Shown here one piece after another: positions 8,895 through 17,812 of a stretch of 64,000 nt of DNA. The notes under the pieces were generated by a model. It was given only the letters and a program-made list of their open reading frames with translations, was not told the origin of the DNA and ran no database searches. This DNA comes from Myxococcales bacterium (GTDB taxonomy: Bacteria > Myxococcota_A > Polyangia > Polyangiales > Polyangiaceae). The position numbers were made by a program, and so were the translations under genes. How positions within the stretch are numbered: position 1 is the first letter of the stretch; the number at the start of each line of letters is the position of its first letter. Where the stretch lies: the NCBI GenBank assembly GCA_016703425.1, contig JADJCA010000001.1, positions 496,001 to 560,000 on the forward strand, given 5' to 3'.

Positions 8895-10727
8895 TCACAG
8901 CTCGCGCTCCGAAATCCGCGCGTAGCTGTCCTCGCCAGCCCGGCAGAGTGCGCTGAGCGTTGCGATGCGCGGCATCTCGGTCGCGAGCCAGTACTCCATC
9001 GAGAGGATGCGCCCGCGGAGGAAGTCGACCTCTTCGCTGCCAGCGCCGCCAACCCTGCTTCCGCCGCCGCCACCCGCCGCCGCGAGCCGCTCGGTGGCCG
9101 CAGCGCCGCACTCGAGGTGCTGCCAGCCCACGACGAGCGTCGAGAAGAGGTCGAGGTAGTCGGTCGCGTGGAGCATCATCGCGGCCACATCACCGGCGGC
9201 GCCGCGGGCGCCGAGCTCGGCCGTCAGCGCGAGGACGGTCGCGAGCCCCTCGCCGACGACGGCGCACCACCGCTTCTCAACGCCCGCACGCGCCGCCCGC
9301 TCCACCGTGCGCTCGACCTCGACGCGCAGCGCGAGCATCGCCGCGCCGCCGCCGGCAACGGCCTTGCGACCGAGGAGGTCCATCGCCTGAATGCCCGTTG
9401 TTCCTTCGTGGAGGCTGTTGAGCTTCTGATCGCGGAGCCACGCTTCCACCGGATATTCGCTCGAGTAGCCGTAGCCGCCGTGGATCTGCAGCGCGAGCGC
9501 GTTGGCCTCGTAGCCCCGCTCGGCAGGGAACGACTTGGCTACGGGGGTGAGCAGATCGAGCAATACACGCGCGTGTTCGCGCTGCTCCGCGCCTGCGCCG
9601 TGCTCGGCGACGTCGGCGAAGAGCGCCGCCCGCGTCACCGTCGCCATGGCGCCTTCGACGATGGCCTTCTGCCGGAGGAGCATTCGCCGCACGTCGGTGT
9701 GCATGACGATGGGGACCGGCGGCGTGCCCGGATCCTTCGCCATGAGCGGTCGCCCTTGTCGGCGTGTCTTCGCGTATTCGAGCGACTCGAGGTACGCGAC
9801 AGAGGCGGTCGCCACGCCGTTCATGCCGACCATGATCCGCGCCTCGTTCATCATCTGGAACATCGCCGCGAGGCCACGGTGCGGCTCGCCGACGAGGTAC
9901 CCGTGACAATCGCCCCCCTCGCCGTACGAGAGCGCCACGCTCGGAAGACCACGCCAGCCGATCTTGTGGATGAGGCCCGTGACGGCGACGTCGTTGTCGA
10001 CGAGACGGTCGCCTTCGACGCGACGCTTGGGGACGCAGAAGAGAGAGACGCCCTTGGTGCCCGCCGGCGTGGACGGCGCATCGATGCGCGCGAGCGTCAT
10101 GTGCACGATGTTCTCGGCGGCGTCGTGATCGCCACCGGAGATGAAGATCTTCGCGCCGCTCATCCGAAAGCTGCCATCGGCCATCGGCTTCGCCAGCGCG
10201 GCGACATCCGCGAGGCTCGAGCCGGCCTGCGGCTCCGTGAGCGCCATCGTGCCGGTCCAACGTCCTTCGTAGAGCGGTCGCATGTACCGCTCGCGCAAGG
10301 ACTCGTTGCCAAACGTCTCGAGCAAGTGCGCGGCGCCGCCCGACAGGCCCACGTAACCGTAGGCCGAAAGGTTGGCCGCCATCAGGTACGCCGTTGCGAG
10401 CGAAAAGACGCTGAGCGGGAGCTGCATCCCGCCGACGGCTGCGGGCCGCGTGGCGACGACGAGCCCTAGCTCAGACAGCGCGGGCCAGAGTTCGCGCATG
10501 CGCGGGTGGACGAGGACGCGGCCTGCCTCGAAGCGCGGGGGCGTCTCGTCGAGCGTATTGTACGCGGGGTAGAGCACCTCTCGAGCGAAGCGCGCTGCCG
10601 CACCGAGCACCGAGTCGAACGTCATGCGCGAGTGCTCGGCGAAGTAGGGGAGCGATGTGAGCGCCGTGACCTCGAGGACGTCGTAGAGCAGAAAGGAGAC
10701 GTCTCGATCGCGGACGAGCGGGTTCAT
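8895..10727 (-). CDS. Acyl-CoA dehydrogenase, large (DmdC/FadE-like)
   Basis: 610 residues from ATG 10727 (MNPLVRDRDVSFLLYDV). FAD-dependent oxidation of an acyl-CoA to the 2-enoyl-CoA. The N-terminal extension and first helices (to about 160) are followed by 'TMALTEPQAGSSLADV' (FAD/substrate loop), 'FISGGDHD' and 'NEARIMVGMNGV'. 'LHEGTTGIQAMDLLGRK' holds the usual catalytic Glu in HEG. A C-terminal helical extension, Gly/Ala-rich near residue 560, is typical of the roughly 600-residue subfamily. The frame stays open further upstream, but the sequence before residue 1 is low quality. The gene diverges from the AlkD-like gene over 81 bases, which should hold both promoters. Confidence 0.9.
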   Translation of the reverse strand: MNPLVRDRDVSFLLYDVLEVTALTSLPYFAEHSRMTFDSVLGAAARFAREVLYPAYNTLDETPPRFEAGRVLVHPRMRELWPALSELGLVVATRPAAVGGMQLPLSVFSLATAYLMAANLSAYGYVGLSGGAAHLLETFGNESLRERYMRPLYEGRWTGTMALTEPQAGSSLADVAALAKPMADGSFRMSGAKIFISGGDHDAAENIVHMTLARIDAPSTPAGTKGVSLFCVPKRRVEGDRLVDNDVAVTGLIHKIGWRGLPSVALSYGEGGDCHGYLVGEPHRGLAAMFQMMNEARIMVGMNGVATASVAYLESLEYAKTRRQGRPLMAKDPGTPPVPIVMHTDVRRMLLRQKAIVEGAMATVTRAALFADVAEHGAGAEQREHARVLLDLLTPVAKSFPAERGYEANALALQIHGGYGYSSEYPVEAWLRDQKLNSLHEGTTGIQAMDLLGRKAVAGGGAAMLALRVEVERTVERAARAGVEKRWCAVVGEGLATVLALTAELGARGAAGDVAAMMLHATDYLDLFSTLVVGWQHLECGAAATERLAAAGGGGGSRVGGAGSEEVDFLRGRILSMEYWLATEMPRIATLSALCRAGEDSYARISEREL

Positions 10728-10808
10728 GGGCTCCGCATGGTAGCGCTCCCTACGCCGCACGCGGCTCCCGCGTTGCACGCAAAGCGGCCCTTCGCTAGCG
10801 TCGCGCCG

Positions 10809-11642
10809 ATGCCGTCGAGCAGGAAGCCTTCGAAGGGACGGCGCCGCCCTGACACCGAGGGGCTCCCGGCGCTGATCGATGCGCTGAGCGCACGACTTCG
10901 GCGGGAAGGCGACGCGACGCGCGCCGCGGGGCAGAAGGCGTACCTCAAGAGCGAGCTCGCCTTCTTCGGCGTGGCGCAACCGGTTATTCGCGTCCTCGCT
11001 CGGGAGCTCGTGCGCGAGCACCGTGATGTGGCGCCGCTCGTGCTCGCGCGAGCCCTCTTCGAAACGCGGTGGCACGAGCATCGCGCCGTCGCGATCGGTG
11101 TGCTGGAGCTTCGCGCGTCGGAGCTAGGGCCATCGGCGCTGCCGAGGCTCATCGAGCTGGTCCGCGAGGGCGCCGGCTGGGCGTACGTCGACTGGCTCGC
11201 CACGAAGGTCATCGGCCCCATCCTCGCGGCGAACCCGCGCGAGCTCCGGCGGCTCGAGCTCTGGGCCGGCGACGACGACTTCTGGGTTCGCCGGACGGCG
11301 CTCCTCGCGATGAACGACGCGTTGCGAGCCGGCGGTGGCGACTTCGAGCTCTTCTCGAAGCTTGCGGTGCCGATGTTGGGCGAGCGCGAGTTCTTCATCC
11401 GCAAGGCGATCGGTTGGGTGCTCCGCGAGGTCTCGAAGAAGCGACCGGCGTTGGTCCGCGCCTTCGTGGAACGGCACCGGCACGCCATGAGCGGCCTCAC
11501 GCTCCGCGAGGCCACGAAGTACCTCGCGGCTCCGGCCGCGGAATCGGGGCGGGGGCAGGTAAGAGGGCAGGTGAGAGCGCGCCCCGCGGCGCCGAATTCC
11601 GCGGGCGCGCGTCCGCGAGGGCGGCGCCCGCGGAAGCGATGA
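10809..11642 (+). CDS. AlkD-type DNA alkylation repair glycosylase
   Basis: 277 residues from ATG 10809. An all-helical HEAT-like repeat protein. 'GWAYVDWLATKVIG' has W124 and D128 with the spacing of Trp109/Asp113 in Bacillus AlkD; 'DFWVRRTALLAM' supplies the Arg, and 'FFIRKAIGWVLREVSK' the later Trp (W203). AlkD enzymes excise N3- and N7-alkylpurines without base flipping. The C-terminal 35 residues are a basic Arg/Pro/Ala tail (ending RGRRPRKR) that could add DNA affinity. The gene converges with the Gly-rich lipoprotein gene. Confidence 0.85.
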   Translation: MPSSRKPSKGRRRPDTEGLPALIDALSARLRREGDATRAAGQKAYLKSELAFFGVAQPVIRVLARELVREHRDVAPLVLARALFETRWHEHRAVAIGVLELRASELGPSALPRLIELVREGAGWAYVDWLATKVIGPILAANPRELRRLELWAGDDDFWVRRTALLAMNDALRAGGGDFELFSKLAVPMLGEREFFIRKAIGWVLREVSKKRPALVRAFVERHRHAMSGLTLREATKYLAAPAAESGRGQVRGQVRARPAAPNSAGARPRGRRPRKR

Positions 11643-11722
11643 CGGGCGCTCGGGCGGCGGGCGGCTAGAGGCGGCGCGCCGCGGCGCCGCGAATGAGTGC
11701 GAGCAACCGAACGCCGCACCAC

Positions 11723-13147
11723 CTACGGCGGGACGAACACGTCCGCTGCGTTTCCCGGCACGGAGCCCGCGCCTCCGACTCCGTGAACGAGCAGCGTCGA
11801 GGGTCCATACTCCACGCTGGCGCCCGCGTTTTGCACGATCGCGTACGACGAGCCCCCGGCGCCGCGGCCACCGTTGCCGCCTGCGCTTCCGGTGCCACCG
11901 ACGGTGCCCACGCCGCCTTGGCCTGTGGCGAACTGCGTCGCCGCGCATGCCCCCTGCACGCTTTCGCATTGCGTGGCGCAGGCGACGGGCGGCGCCGCTG
12001 TGCCTGCGAGCCCCGTCCCCCCCGGACCGCCTGAGCCGCCGGGGCCGCCAAGCGCTCCCGCACCGCCGTCGCCCGCCTTGAGTGCGCCACCCGAGAGAAC
12101 GATCGTCGCGTCCCAGGCGAGCAGCGCGACGGTGCTGCCGCCGCCGGCACCACCCGCGCCGCCGCGTCCGCCATGGCCACCGCAGCCTGACTTGGCTTGC
12201 GTGCCGCAGTAGCGCAGGCTCGAGCTGATCGAGCACGTGGTCGTCCCTGCGCATTGGTTGACGCAAGCGACGCATTGGCCATCTCCGCCCGGCGGCGCCG
12301 CGTTGCCTGCGAGGCCGTCGGCCCCGGGGGTACCCGCGCGCGCTTCGTATCCGCTCCGGGAGAACGTGCCCAACTCCGTCGCGTCGGCGCCGCTCGGGCC
12401 AGCGAGCGTGGCGGCTGCGCCGTCGGCGCTGGGGCAGTCGTCGGCGCCGGCTTCGCCCGTCGTACCGCTCGCGCCAGGCGAACCTTCCGGCGCCGCCGCC
12501 ACGGAGATCGTCACGGCTGTGAGCTCGACGCGCGTGGACGCACCGACCGCTCGGAGTCCGATCGCGCTCTCGCCCGGGCCGCGACGGGTCGGCCGAAAGG
12601 TAAGGTCAATGAGCTGCGCAGTGCCGCCAATGTCTTCGGCGACAAGATCGGCCGCCACGAGGGTCGTCGCGTTGGTGATGCCTTTGCAGTCCTTGGCCCA
12701 GGTGGGAGGCCCGGGGTTCGCGCGAGGCCGCGGGTAACGCTCCCACCCACCCTCAATGACGAGGTCCGCGCGGAGGGAAATGGTCTCGCCGCCCAGAGTG
12801 CCTCCGGCCACGAAGATCCGTTGGGCGGCCAGGTCCCGAGTCGCCCATTGGATCGTCTTGCACGGCGCCGCGGCGTCGCCGCACGTCTCCGAGTCGGTGC
12901 CGTCCTTCGCGACGAACGTCCCGGATGCTGCGCCCCGGAGGCATACGGGCAGGGGGGGATCGGGCGGAGCGGAGGGACTCTTGGGAGGCACGACCCCGTG
13001 CGGCATGGCCCACACGCCTGAGGCGGGCCCACAGTTGGAGCACGTATTCGGTATGCGCGCGTCGCAGGACGCCAACGCGCACGCGCTCGCGAAGATGACC
13101 CACGAGCGTAGACGCATCGCCCCCATGGCTCGCGCGCGGAGCAACAT
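11723..13147 (-). CDS. Gly-rich beta-helix lipoprotein A
   Basis: About 474 residues from ATG 13147 (MLLRARAMGAMRLRS); an inner ATG at 13126 gives a shorter n-region with the same lipobox (ACALASC). The mature part starts with a short Pro-rich linker and 'GTFVAKDGTDSETCGDAAAPCKTIQWA', the opening of many DUF1565/pectin-lyase-like repeats. Then come strands such as 'TISLRADLVIEGGW' and 'TVSLLAWDATIVLSGG', and long Gly/Ala-rich collagen-like stretches (GGHGGRGGAGGAGGG, GGPGGSGGPGG). Several paired Cys residues suggest disulfides. Probably a surface-exposed solenoid lipoprotein. It is about 60% similar by eye to its upstream neighbour at 13233, so the two form a tandem pair. Confidence 0.75.
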   Translation of the reverse strand: MLLRARAMGAMRLRSWVIFASACALASCDARIPNTCSNCGPASGVWAMPHGVVPPKSPSAPPDPPLPVCLRGAASGTFVAKDGTDSETCGDAAAPCKTIQWATRDLAAQRIFVAGGTLGGETISLRADLVIEGGWERYPRPRANPGPPTWAKDCKGITNATTLVAADLVAEDIGGTAQLIDLTFRPTRRGPGESAIGLRAVGASTRVELTAVTISVAAAPEGSPGASGTTGEAGADDCPSADGAAATLAGPSGADATELGTFSRSGYEARAGTPGADGLAGNAAPPGGDGQCVACVNQCAGTTTCSISSSLRYCGTQAKSGCGGHGGRGGAGGAGGGSTVALLAWDATIVLSGGALKAGDGGAGALGGPGGSGGPGGTGLAGTAAPPVACATQCESVQGACAATQFATGQGGVGTVGGTGSAGGNGGRGAGGSSYAIVQNAGASVEYGPSTLLVHGVGGAGSVPGNAADVFVPP

Positions 13148-13232
13148 GCATACCCGGTGCGCCCGCGCGGAGAAACCCGCGCGGGCCAAGACGGACATAT
13201 GACGCGCGTGTCGCGGGGCTGGCCTTCGTCGC

Positions 13233-14726
13233 CTACGGGACCACGAACACGTCCGCCGCGTTGCCTCGCACAGAACCGGCGCCTCCGACTCCGTGACCCA
13301 GCCTCGTTGTCGGTCCGTACTCCACCGCGGCGCCTGCGTTCTTGACGATCGCATACGACGAGCCCCCGGCCCCGCGACCCCCGCTCCCGCCCGCGCTTCC
13401 GGCGCCGCCGACGGTGCCGGCACCGCCTTGGCCGGCGGCCGGCTGAGTCCCCGTGCAGCCGCCGAGGATGTATTCGCACTGGGTGCTGCACGCGACGGGC
13501 GGATCGGCGATGCCCGCGCGGCCCGTTCCTCCGGCCCCACCCGGCCCGCCAACGCCCGGGGAAGCAGCCGAGCCTCCGTTGGCTGCGTAGAGTGAGCCGC
13601 CGTTGAGCACGACGGTGGCGTCCCACGCGAGGAGCGCGACGCTGCTGCCGCCGCCCCCGCTTCCTGCTCCGCCGCGTCCTCCTCCGCCGCCACAGCCGGA
13701 CTTCGCCTGACTGCCGCATTGGCGCAGACTCGTCGCCACAGAGCACGTGGTCGTGCCCGCGCTCGTCGTGGCCGCGCATTGGGTGACACAATCCACGCAT
13801 GTACCGGTCCCTCCGGCGAGCGCGGCGTTGCCGGGAAGGCCGTCGGCGCCGGCCTGACCGTCTCGCGCCTGGTAGCCTTCGGCCGAGAACGTTCCCGTCT
13901 CCGTTGCGTCGGCTCCATTCGCACCAGACGTCGTGGCGGCGGCGCCATCGGCGCTCGGGCAGTCGTCGCCTCCCGCGTCTCCGGCGGCGCCCTTCGCGCC
14001 CTTCTTCCCCATCGGTGCGCTCGCGCTGATTCGAACGTTGTCGAGTTCGACGCGGGTCGTGGCACCGACGGCCCGGACGCCTATCGACGTTTCTCCGGGA
14101 GTGGTCTCGGCGACTTCGAGTTCGAGGTCGATCAGCCTCGCCGTGCCCGCAACATCCTCAGCCACAATCGGGCCGGTCGAGATCGCCGTCTTGGGATTAC
14201 CCTTGCCCGGGCAGTCCTTCTCCCAGACAGCCATGCGCAGAGGGGCCAAGAGACTCATCGGTGCAGTGGCGCCCAGAACAAACTTTCGCCGCCAGCCTCC
14301 TTCGATGACAACGTCGCGGCGGAGGACCACCGGAACCTCAACGTGGTTCCTGGGGATCGCGGCACCGTCGACGACGACGAGCTTGGCGTCGGCTTTCCGC
14401 AACGCCCAGCCGAGGGTTCGGCAAGGACCGTCCCAGTCGGGGTCGTGCGGCGAGGTGTACTGCGGGTACCGGCCGCCGCACCTCTCCCCATCGGCCCCGT
14501 CTTCCGCAACGAAGACCGCGTGTTCGACGGTCCTCGCACACGTCGGCTCCGCGGGCAGGGGTTCCGGTGGCGTCTCCGGCGCATCGGGGACGGTCCGCGC
14601 GTACGGCAGGTCGTCCGTCGGTAGCTTCTTCACGTGCTGGCTACACGCCAAGACGCCGCACGCGCTCGCGAAGAGCATGCACACGCATCGACGCCTCGCC
14701 CCCATGGCTCGCGCGCGGAGCAACAT
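13233..14726 (-). CDS. Gly-rich beta-helix lipoprotein B
   Basis: About 497 residues from ATG 14726 (MLLRARAMGARRRC), lipobox GVLAC; a downstream ATG at 14705 is possible. The plan is the same as lipoprotein A: linker, 'AVFVAEDGADGERCGG' opening, 'CRTLGWAL', 'DVVIEGGW', 'ARLIDLEL', Cys-rich loops and collagen-like Gly stretches, ending GNAADVFVVP (A ends GNAADVFVPP). The first eight codons and the bases before them are nearly identical between the two genes, so the duplication took the upstream region too. An extra block (about residues 65-110) makes B longer. Likely exported and outer-membrane anchored; ligand unknown. Confidence 0.75.
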   Translation of the reverse strand: MLLRARAMGARRRCVCMLFASACGVLACSQHVKKLPTDDLPYARTVPDAPETPPEPLPAEPTCARTVEHAVFVAEDGADGERCGGRYPQYTSPHDPDWDGPCRTLGWALRKADAKLVVVDGAAIPRNHVEVPVVLRRDVVIEGGWRRKFVLGATAPMSLLAPLRMAVWEKDCPGKGNPKTAISTGPIVAEDVAGTARLIDLELEVAETTPGETSIGVRAVGATTRVELDNVRISASAPMGKKGAKGAAGDAGGDDCPSADGAAATTSGANGADATETGTFSAEGYQARDGQAGADGLPGNAALAGGTGTCVDCVTQCAATTSAGTTTCSVATSLRQCGSQAKSGCGGGGGRGGAGSGGGGSSVALLAWDATVVLNGGSLYAANGGSAASPGVGGPGGAGGTGRAGIADPPVACSTQCEYILGGCTGTQPAAGQGGAGTVGGAGSAGGSGGRGAGGSSYAIVKNAGAAVEYGPTTRLGHGVGGAGSVRGNAADVFVVP

Positions 14727-14837
14727 GCATACCGTCGCGCCCCCGCGGAGAAACGCGCGCGGTCGGGGAGGGAAGTATGACCCGCGTGTCGCGTTTCCCG
14801 ACCCGTTGGCGGCGGACGTCGCCACGGGCTCCGCGGC

Positions 14838-15263
14838 TCAGCGCGCGACCTTCAGCCTCGCCATCAGCTCACGGATGGACGTCGTCCACTTGGGGTAGAG
14901 GTCCTCGTTGTCGGACCAGAGCTCGTTCAGCTCCGACGTCTTGCCGAGGACCTTCTCGAGCGCGTCAATCGCGAGCCCCCTCAAGTCCTCGACGTGGAGG
15001 CCAGGTTGGAGCTTGCCGAACAGGTTCACGTTGCTCTCGTCGGAGGCCTCGTGGCTGTCGGTCCGGTACGTCGTCCCGTTCAGCAAGTTGTCCATGTACG
15101 CCGCAGAGACCGTCACGCGATGGCAGGCGTCGTAATCGAGGCTCTCGGCGGCGAGCGCTTGCTCGAAGGAGCTCTTGAAGAACGCGCGCGCGTCCTCCTT
15201 GATCTCGTCGGTGAAGTCGTACGCCGTGTCGTCGTCGAAGATGCCGTAGTCCCAGGCGCCCAT
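14838..15263 (-). CDS. DUF4259 protein
   Basis: 141 residues opening MGAWDYGIFDDDTAYDF, the hallmark start of DUF4259 proteins. The rest is acidic and helical: 'EIKEDARAFFKSSFEQAL', 'YDACHRVTVSAAYMDN', ending 'WTTSIRELMARLKVAR'. No signal or membrane segment. Function unknown; members are scattered, and some authors link them to immunity or stress loci. It lies upstream of lipoprotein B on the same strand with about 110 bases between. Confidence 0.75.
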   Translation of the reverse strand: MGAWDYGIFDDDTAYDFTDEIKEDARAFFKSSFEQALAAESLDYDACHRVTVSAAYMDNLLNGTTYRTDSHEASDESNVNLFGKLQPGLHVEDLRGLAIDALEKVLGKTSELNELWSDNEDLYPKWTTSIRELMARLKVAR

Positions 15264-15433
15264 CTCGGCCCTCCATGCGGTGGCGGTCGGTGCGCGCCAT
15301 TGTCGTCGGGGCGCGGGGGGATTGAAACCGGTATGCTTTGCGAATGATTTCGCGCCCGGGCGAGGCGAGGGGCTCGTGATCGCGTCGGCTTTGGGCGGCG
15401 TATCTGGCGTCCGAGGCCGGGGGACGGGAACTC

Positions 15434-15658
15434 ATGAAGAAGTGGTCGGACATCAAGACGAAGAACATGTCGCCTGAGCGCCGGGCGCGGCTCGAGCGTG
15501 ACGTGGCCAACGAGCTTCTCGTCATGGACTTGCGCGGGGTTCCGGAGACGGCAGGCCACACGCAAGTTGCGTTGGCCGAGAGAGACATGACGCAATCGGA
15601 GCTATCTCGCCGGCCGGCGACCTTAGGGGCGCCCGAGGCCCCCAAGCGCCGTCGATGA
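15434..15658 (+). pseudogene. Truncated HigA/XRE-type antitoxin remnant
   Basis: 74 codons. Residues 1-60 match the HigA-like antitoxin pattern: 'MKKWSDIKTKNMSPERRARLERDV', 'ELLVMDLRGVPETAGHTQVALAE', 'MTQSELSR'. The normal family continues with 'LExRDDHRLSTLRRYxEALGG', but here the sequence changes to RPATLGAPEAPKRRR and stops, so the last helices of the HTH and the dimer tail are lost. No toxin gene is visible in the 170 bases upstream. Best read as a decayed antitoxin; a translated short peptide cannot be excluded. Its stop overlaps the next gene's start. Confidence 0.6.
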
Positions 15659-17481
15659 CCATGGCGCTATCCTCACCGTCGGTGCGCGCGGCGGTCAACA
15701 GGGGGTGCGGTGTTTGGACGGTGCTGCTGCCGCTCGCGTTGGGCGTGGCGGCCTGCGGGACGCCTACGCGCACCACGGGGCCTGCGCCCGCGCGTGAAGC
15801 GCCACGCGTAGCGGCGCGTGAGCAGGAAGCCCCTCTACCGCCGCCGCCCGAGGCGCTGGCCGCGCTGTTGCGAAAGGTTCCTCTCGTGACGAGCAAGGAC
15901 CGCGGGATCAGTGACGAACAAGCTGCGCTCGCGAAGGCGATCCAAGCCTACGGCGCCGCCGCCGTACCGTACTTGCTTCCGTTGCTCTCAAGCCCTGAAC
16001 CTCACATCCGGTACATCGCGGGCTTCATCGTGAGCGACATCGGTGGCCTCACGGAGAAGAATCTCGACGCGCTCATCGCGGCGGTAGAACGCGATGGCGG
16101 CTGGGTACCTTCGGCCATCGCTCACATCGGGACGCCGCGTGCGATGCAGTATCTTTTGGACGCCCTGCCCAGGCTGCCGAAGACGATGACGCAGGTGACC
16201 TTCGCGCTCGAGACATTTGGCCCGCGCGCATCGATTCCACTCGCTCAGTTCTTCGAGCGGCCAGAGCCCGTGAGTGCCGAGGTGTCGGACGCCATTTGCC
16301 GAATCTTCCGCTCCACGGCGGCGGATGCAGCTCCCGCTGTTGGCGTCTTGCTCGCGCGAGCTCATCGCGAGCAGGGTCCGCGGCAGAATCGCGTCTTCGC
16401 CATCCGGGCGATCGGCTGCATGGGCATTGCGGCGCGAGCGGCTAGCCCCGCGCTGAAAGCCGTTGCGGCGCTTGAACCGCGGTTCGCCAAGGAAGTCGAC
16501 GACGTGCTGGTCGCCATCGGCGCGCCCGAGGGCGTGGCCATCTTGGTCGCGGAGTTGCGCAATAGCCCGGATGTTCCTGGGCTAAGGACGCTCGCGCGGT
16601 TGGGCGGGGCGGCGCGCGATGCCGGTCCCGCCGTCGCCGCGCTGGTCAGTGGCGCCGATCGCGAGCTGCGTGTCCCGGCGGCCCGTACGCTCGGGTTCAT
16701 CGGATACGACCAAGGCGCTCCGCTACTGATGGGGCTCCTCACTGCGGAAGACGATTGGCAGTTGCCGTACGTGGCCGCGGAATCGCTCGCCCGGCTGGGC
16801 GTGGTAGCCGCGCTGCCCGCCCTCGATACGCTCGCAACGTCGCACTGGTACCCGCCCGTTCGGTCCAACGCCCGGCGCGCTGCCGAGGTGCTCCGTGGGC
16901 GCGAGCGATACCCGGCGGCGGAGGCCGGAAGCTTTGACGGCGCGTTTAACGAACACGAGTTCATCGAGACGCCGTCGAGAGGGCGACGGCCCACGCTGGC
17001 GCCAGACCGGCACGAGCTCAGCGCTGGCGAGCTTAGGGCACTGAGCTACGTCGTCGAGTCACTCGGTCAGGACGGCATGACGTCGACACCTACGAGCCAG
17101 ATCCCGGACGTCGGGCTGAAGACGACAGACGGTTTCCTGGTCGGCTCGAGCCGTGGTGAGTGGCGAGGGGAGCTGATGCACTTCACCCAGCGCAAGGGCT
17201 CTCCCACGCCGCTGCTCAGGGAAAACATCGTCGGCATTCACGCAACCTCGATTGGGATCGTCATCGTCACCGGGCTCGCGCGCCTGGCCTACAACCGGGG
17301 CGCGCTCTACCTCGCCAGGCGGGCCGGTCCCGGCAAATACGAAGTCACCTATTGGAAGACGCTCCCCGGCGCGCCGCGCGCATCGGGCCTCACGGCGGAC
17401 GGAGCGCTCTTCGTTTCGTGCGTTGGCGGGGACCTCCTCGTCAAGGGCTCGCGCATTGAGATGGCGGGGGCGGCGCCCTAG
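15655..17481 (+). CDS. HEAT-repeat lipoprotein
   Basis: 608 residues from ATG 15655 (a second ATG lies at 15661). Signal peptide with lipobox LGVAAC (Cys at about 36), then a Pro/Ala/Arg-rich linker. Residues about 60-430 form tandem HEAT/PBS-like helical repeats, with patterns such as 'AAVPYLLPLLSSPEPHIRYIAGFI', 'AARTLGFIGYDQGAPLLMGLL' and 'ALPALDTLATSHWYPPVRSNARRAAE'. The last 180 residues read like beta strands ('LKTTDGFLVGSSRGEW', 'GVLYLARRAGPGKYEVTYWKTLPG'). Probably a periplasm-facing scaffold lipoprotein; partner unknown. Its start overlaps the decayed antitoxin's stop. Confidence 0.75.
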   Translation: MTMALSSPSVRAAVNRGCGVWTVLLPLALGVAACGTPTRTTGPAPAREAPRVAAREQEAPLPPPPEALAALLRKVPLVTSKDRGISDEQAALAKAIQAYGAAAVPYLLPLLSSPEPHIRYIAGFIVSDIGGLTEKNLDALIAAVERDGGWVPSAIAHIGTPRAMQYLLDALPRLPKTMTQVTFALETFGPRASIPLAQFFERPEPVSAEVSDAICRIFRSTAADAAPAVGVLLARAHREQGPRQNRVFAIRAIGCMGIAARAASPALKAVAALEPRFAKEVDDVLVAIGAPEGVAILVAELRNSPDVPGLRTLARLGGAARDAGPAVAALVSGADRELRVPAARTLGFIGYDQGAPLLMGLLTAEDDWQLPYVAAESLARLGVVAALPALDTLATSHWYPPVRSNARRAAEVLRGRERYPAAEAGSFDGAFNEHEFIETPSRGRRPTLAPDRHELSAGELRALSYVVESLGQDGMTSTPTSQIPDVGLKTTDGFLVGSSRGEWRGELMHFTQRKGSPTPLLRENIVGIHATSIGIVIVTGLARLAYNRGALYLARRAGPGKYEVTYWKTLPGAPRASGLTADGALFVSCVGGDLLVKGSRIEMAGAAP

Positions 17482-17568
17482 GACGCCGGTTCGACGCGCG
17501 AGCGGCCCGTGCGGGGCGGCCGCCCTGTTCAGGCTGTCCACACGGCTCCGCTCGTGCGCCCCCCCGTC

Positions 17569-17594
17569 CTGAACACTCTGAACACCCTGAACAC
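17569..17594. repeat. Three direct copies of CTGAACAC
   Basis: CTGAACAC occurs three times at a 9-base period (17569, 17578, 17587), and an inverted GTTCAG lies at about 17528. This sits in the 330-base gene-free stretch 17482-17812 upstream of the gene at 17813. The even spacing, close to one helical turn, could suit cooperative binding of a regulator; this is inference only. Nothing else was recognised in the stretch. Confidence 0.45.
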
Positions 17595-17812
17595 GCGCAC
17601 GCAGCGCCAGCCTCGCGTAAGTGCGCGAACGCTCGCGGCGGCGCGCGACCGACACGGCGGCACGCGGCGTGCTCTAGGGCGTCCGTCGCGACGATGTGCA
17701 AGGTGCACGTCGCGCGGCGTTCAACACAAGCCACACACACTTCGTGGCCTCGCACGGCGGACGCGTTTTGCGCCGCCGCTCTGCGCGGGCGCACGAGAGA
17801 AAGCGTCACGTC

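Noticed and set aside
11723..14065. 780-residue version of lipoprotein A extending into lipoprotein B
   Set aside because: The extension overlaps B in another frame and would put the signal peptide in the middle; the ATG at 13147 matches B's start.
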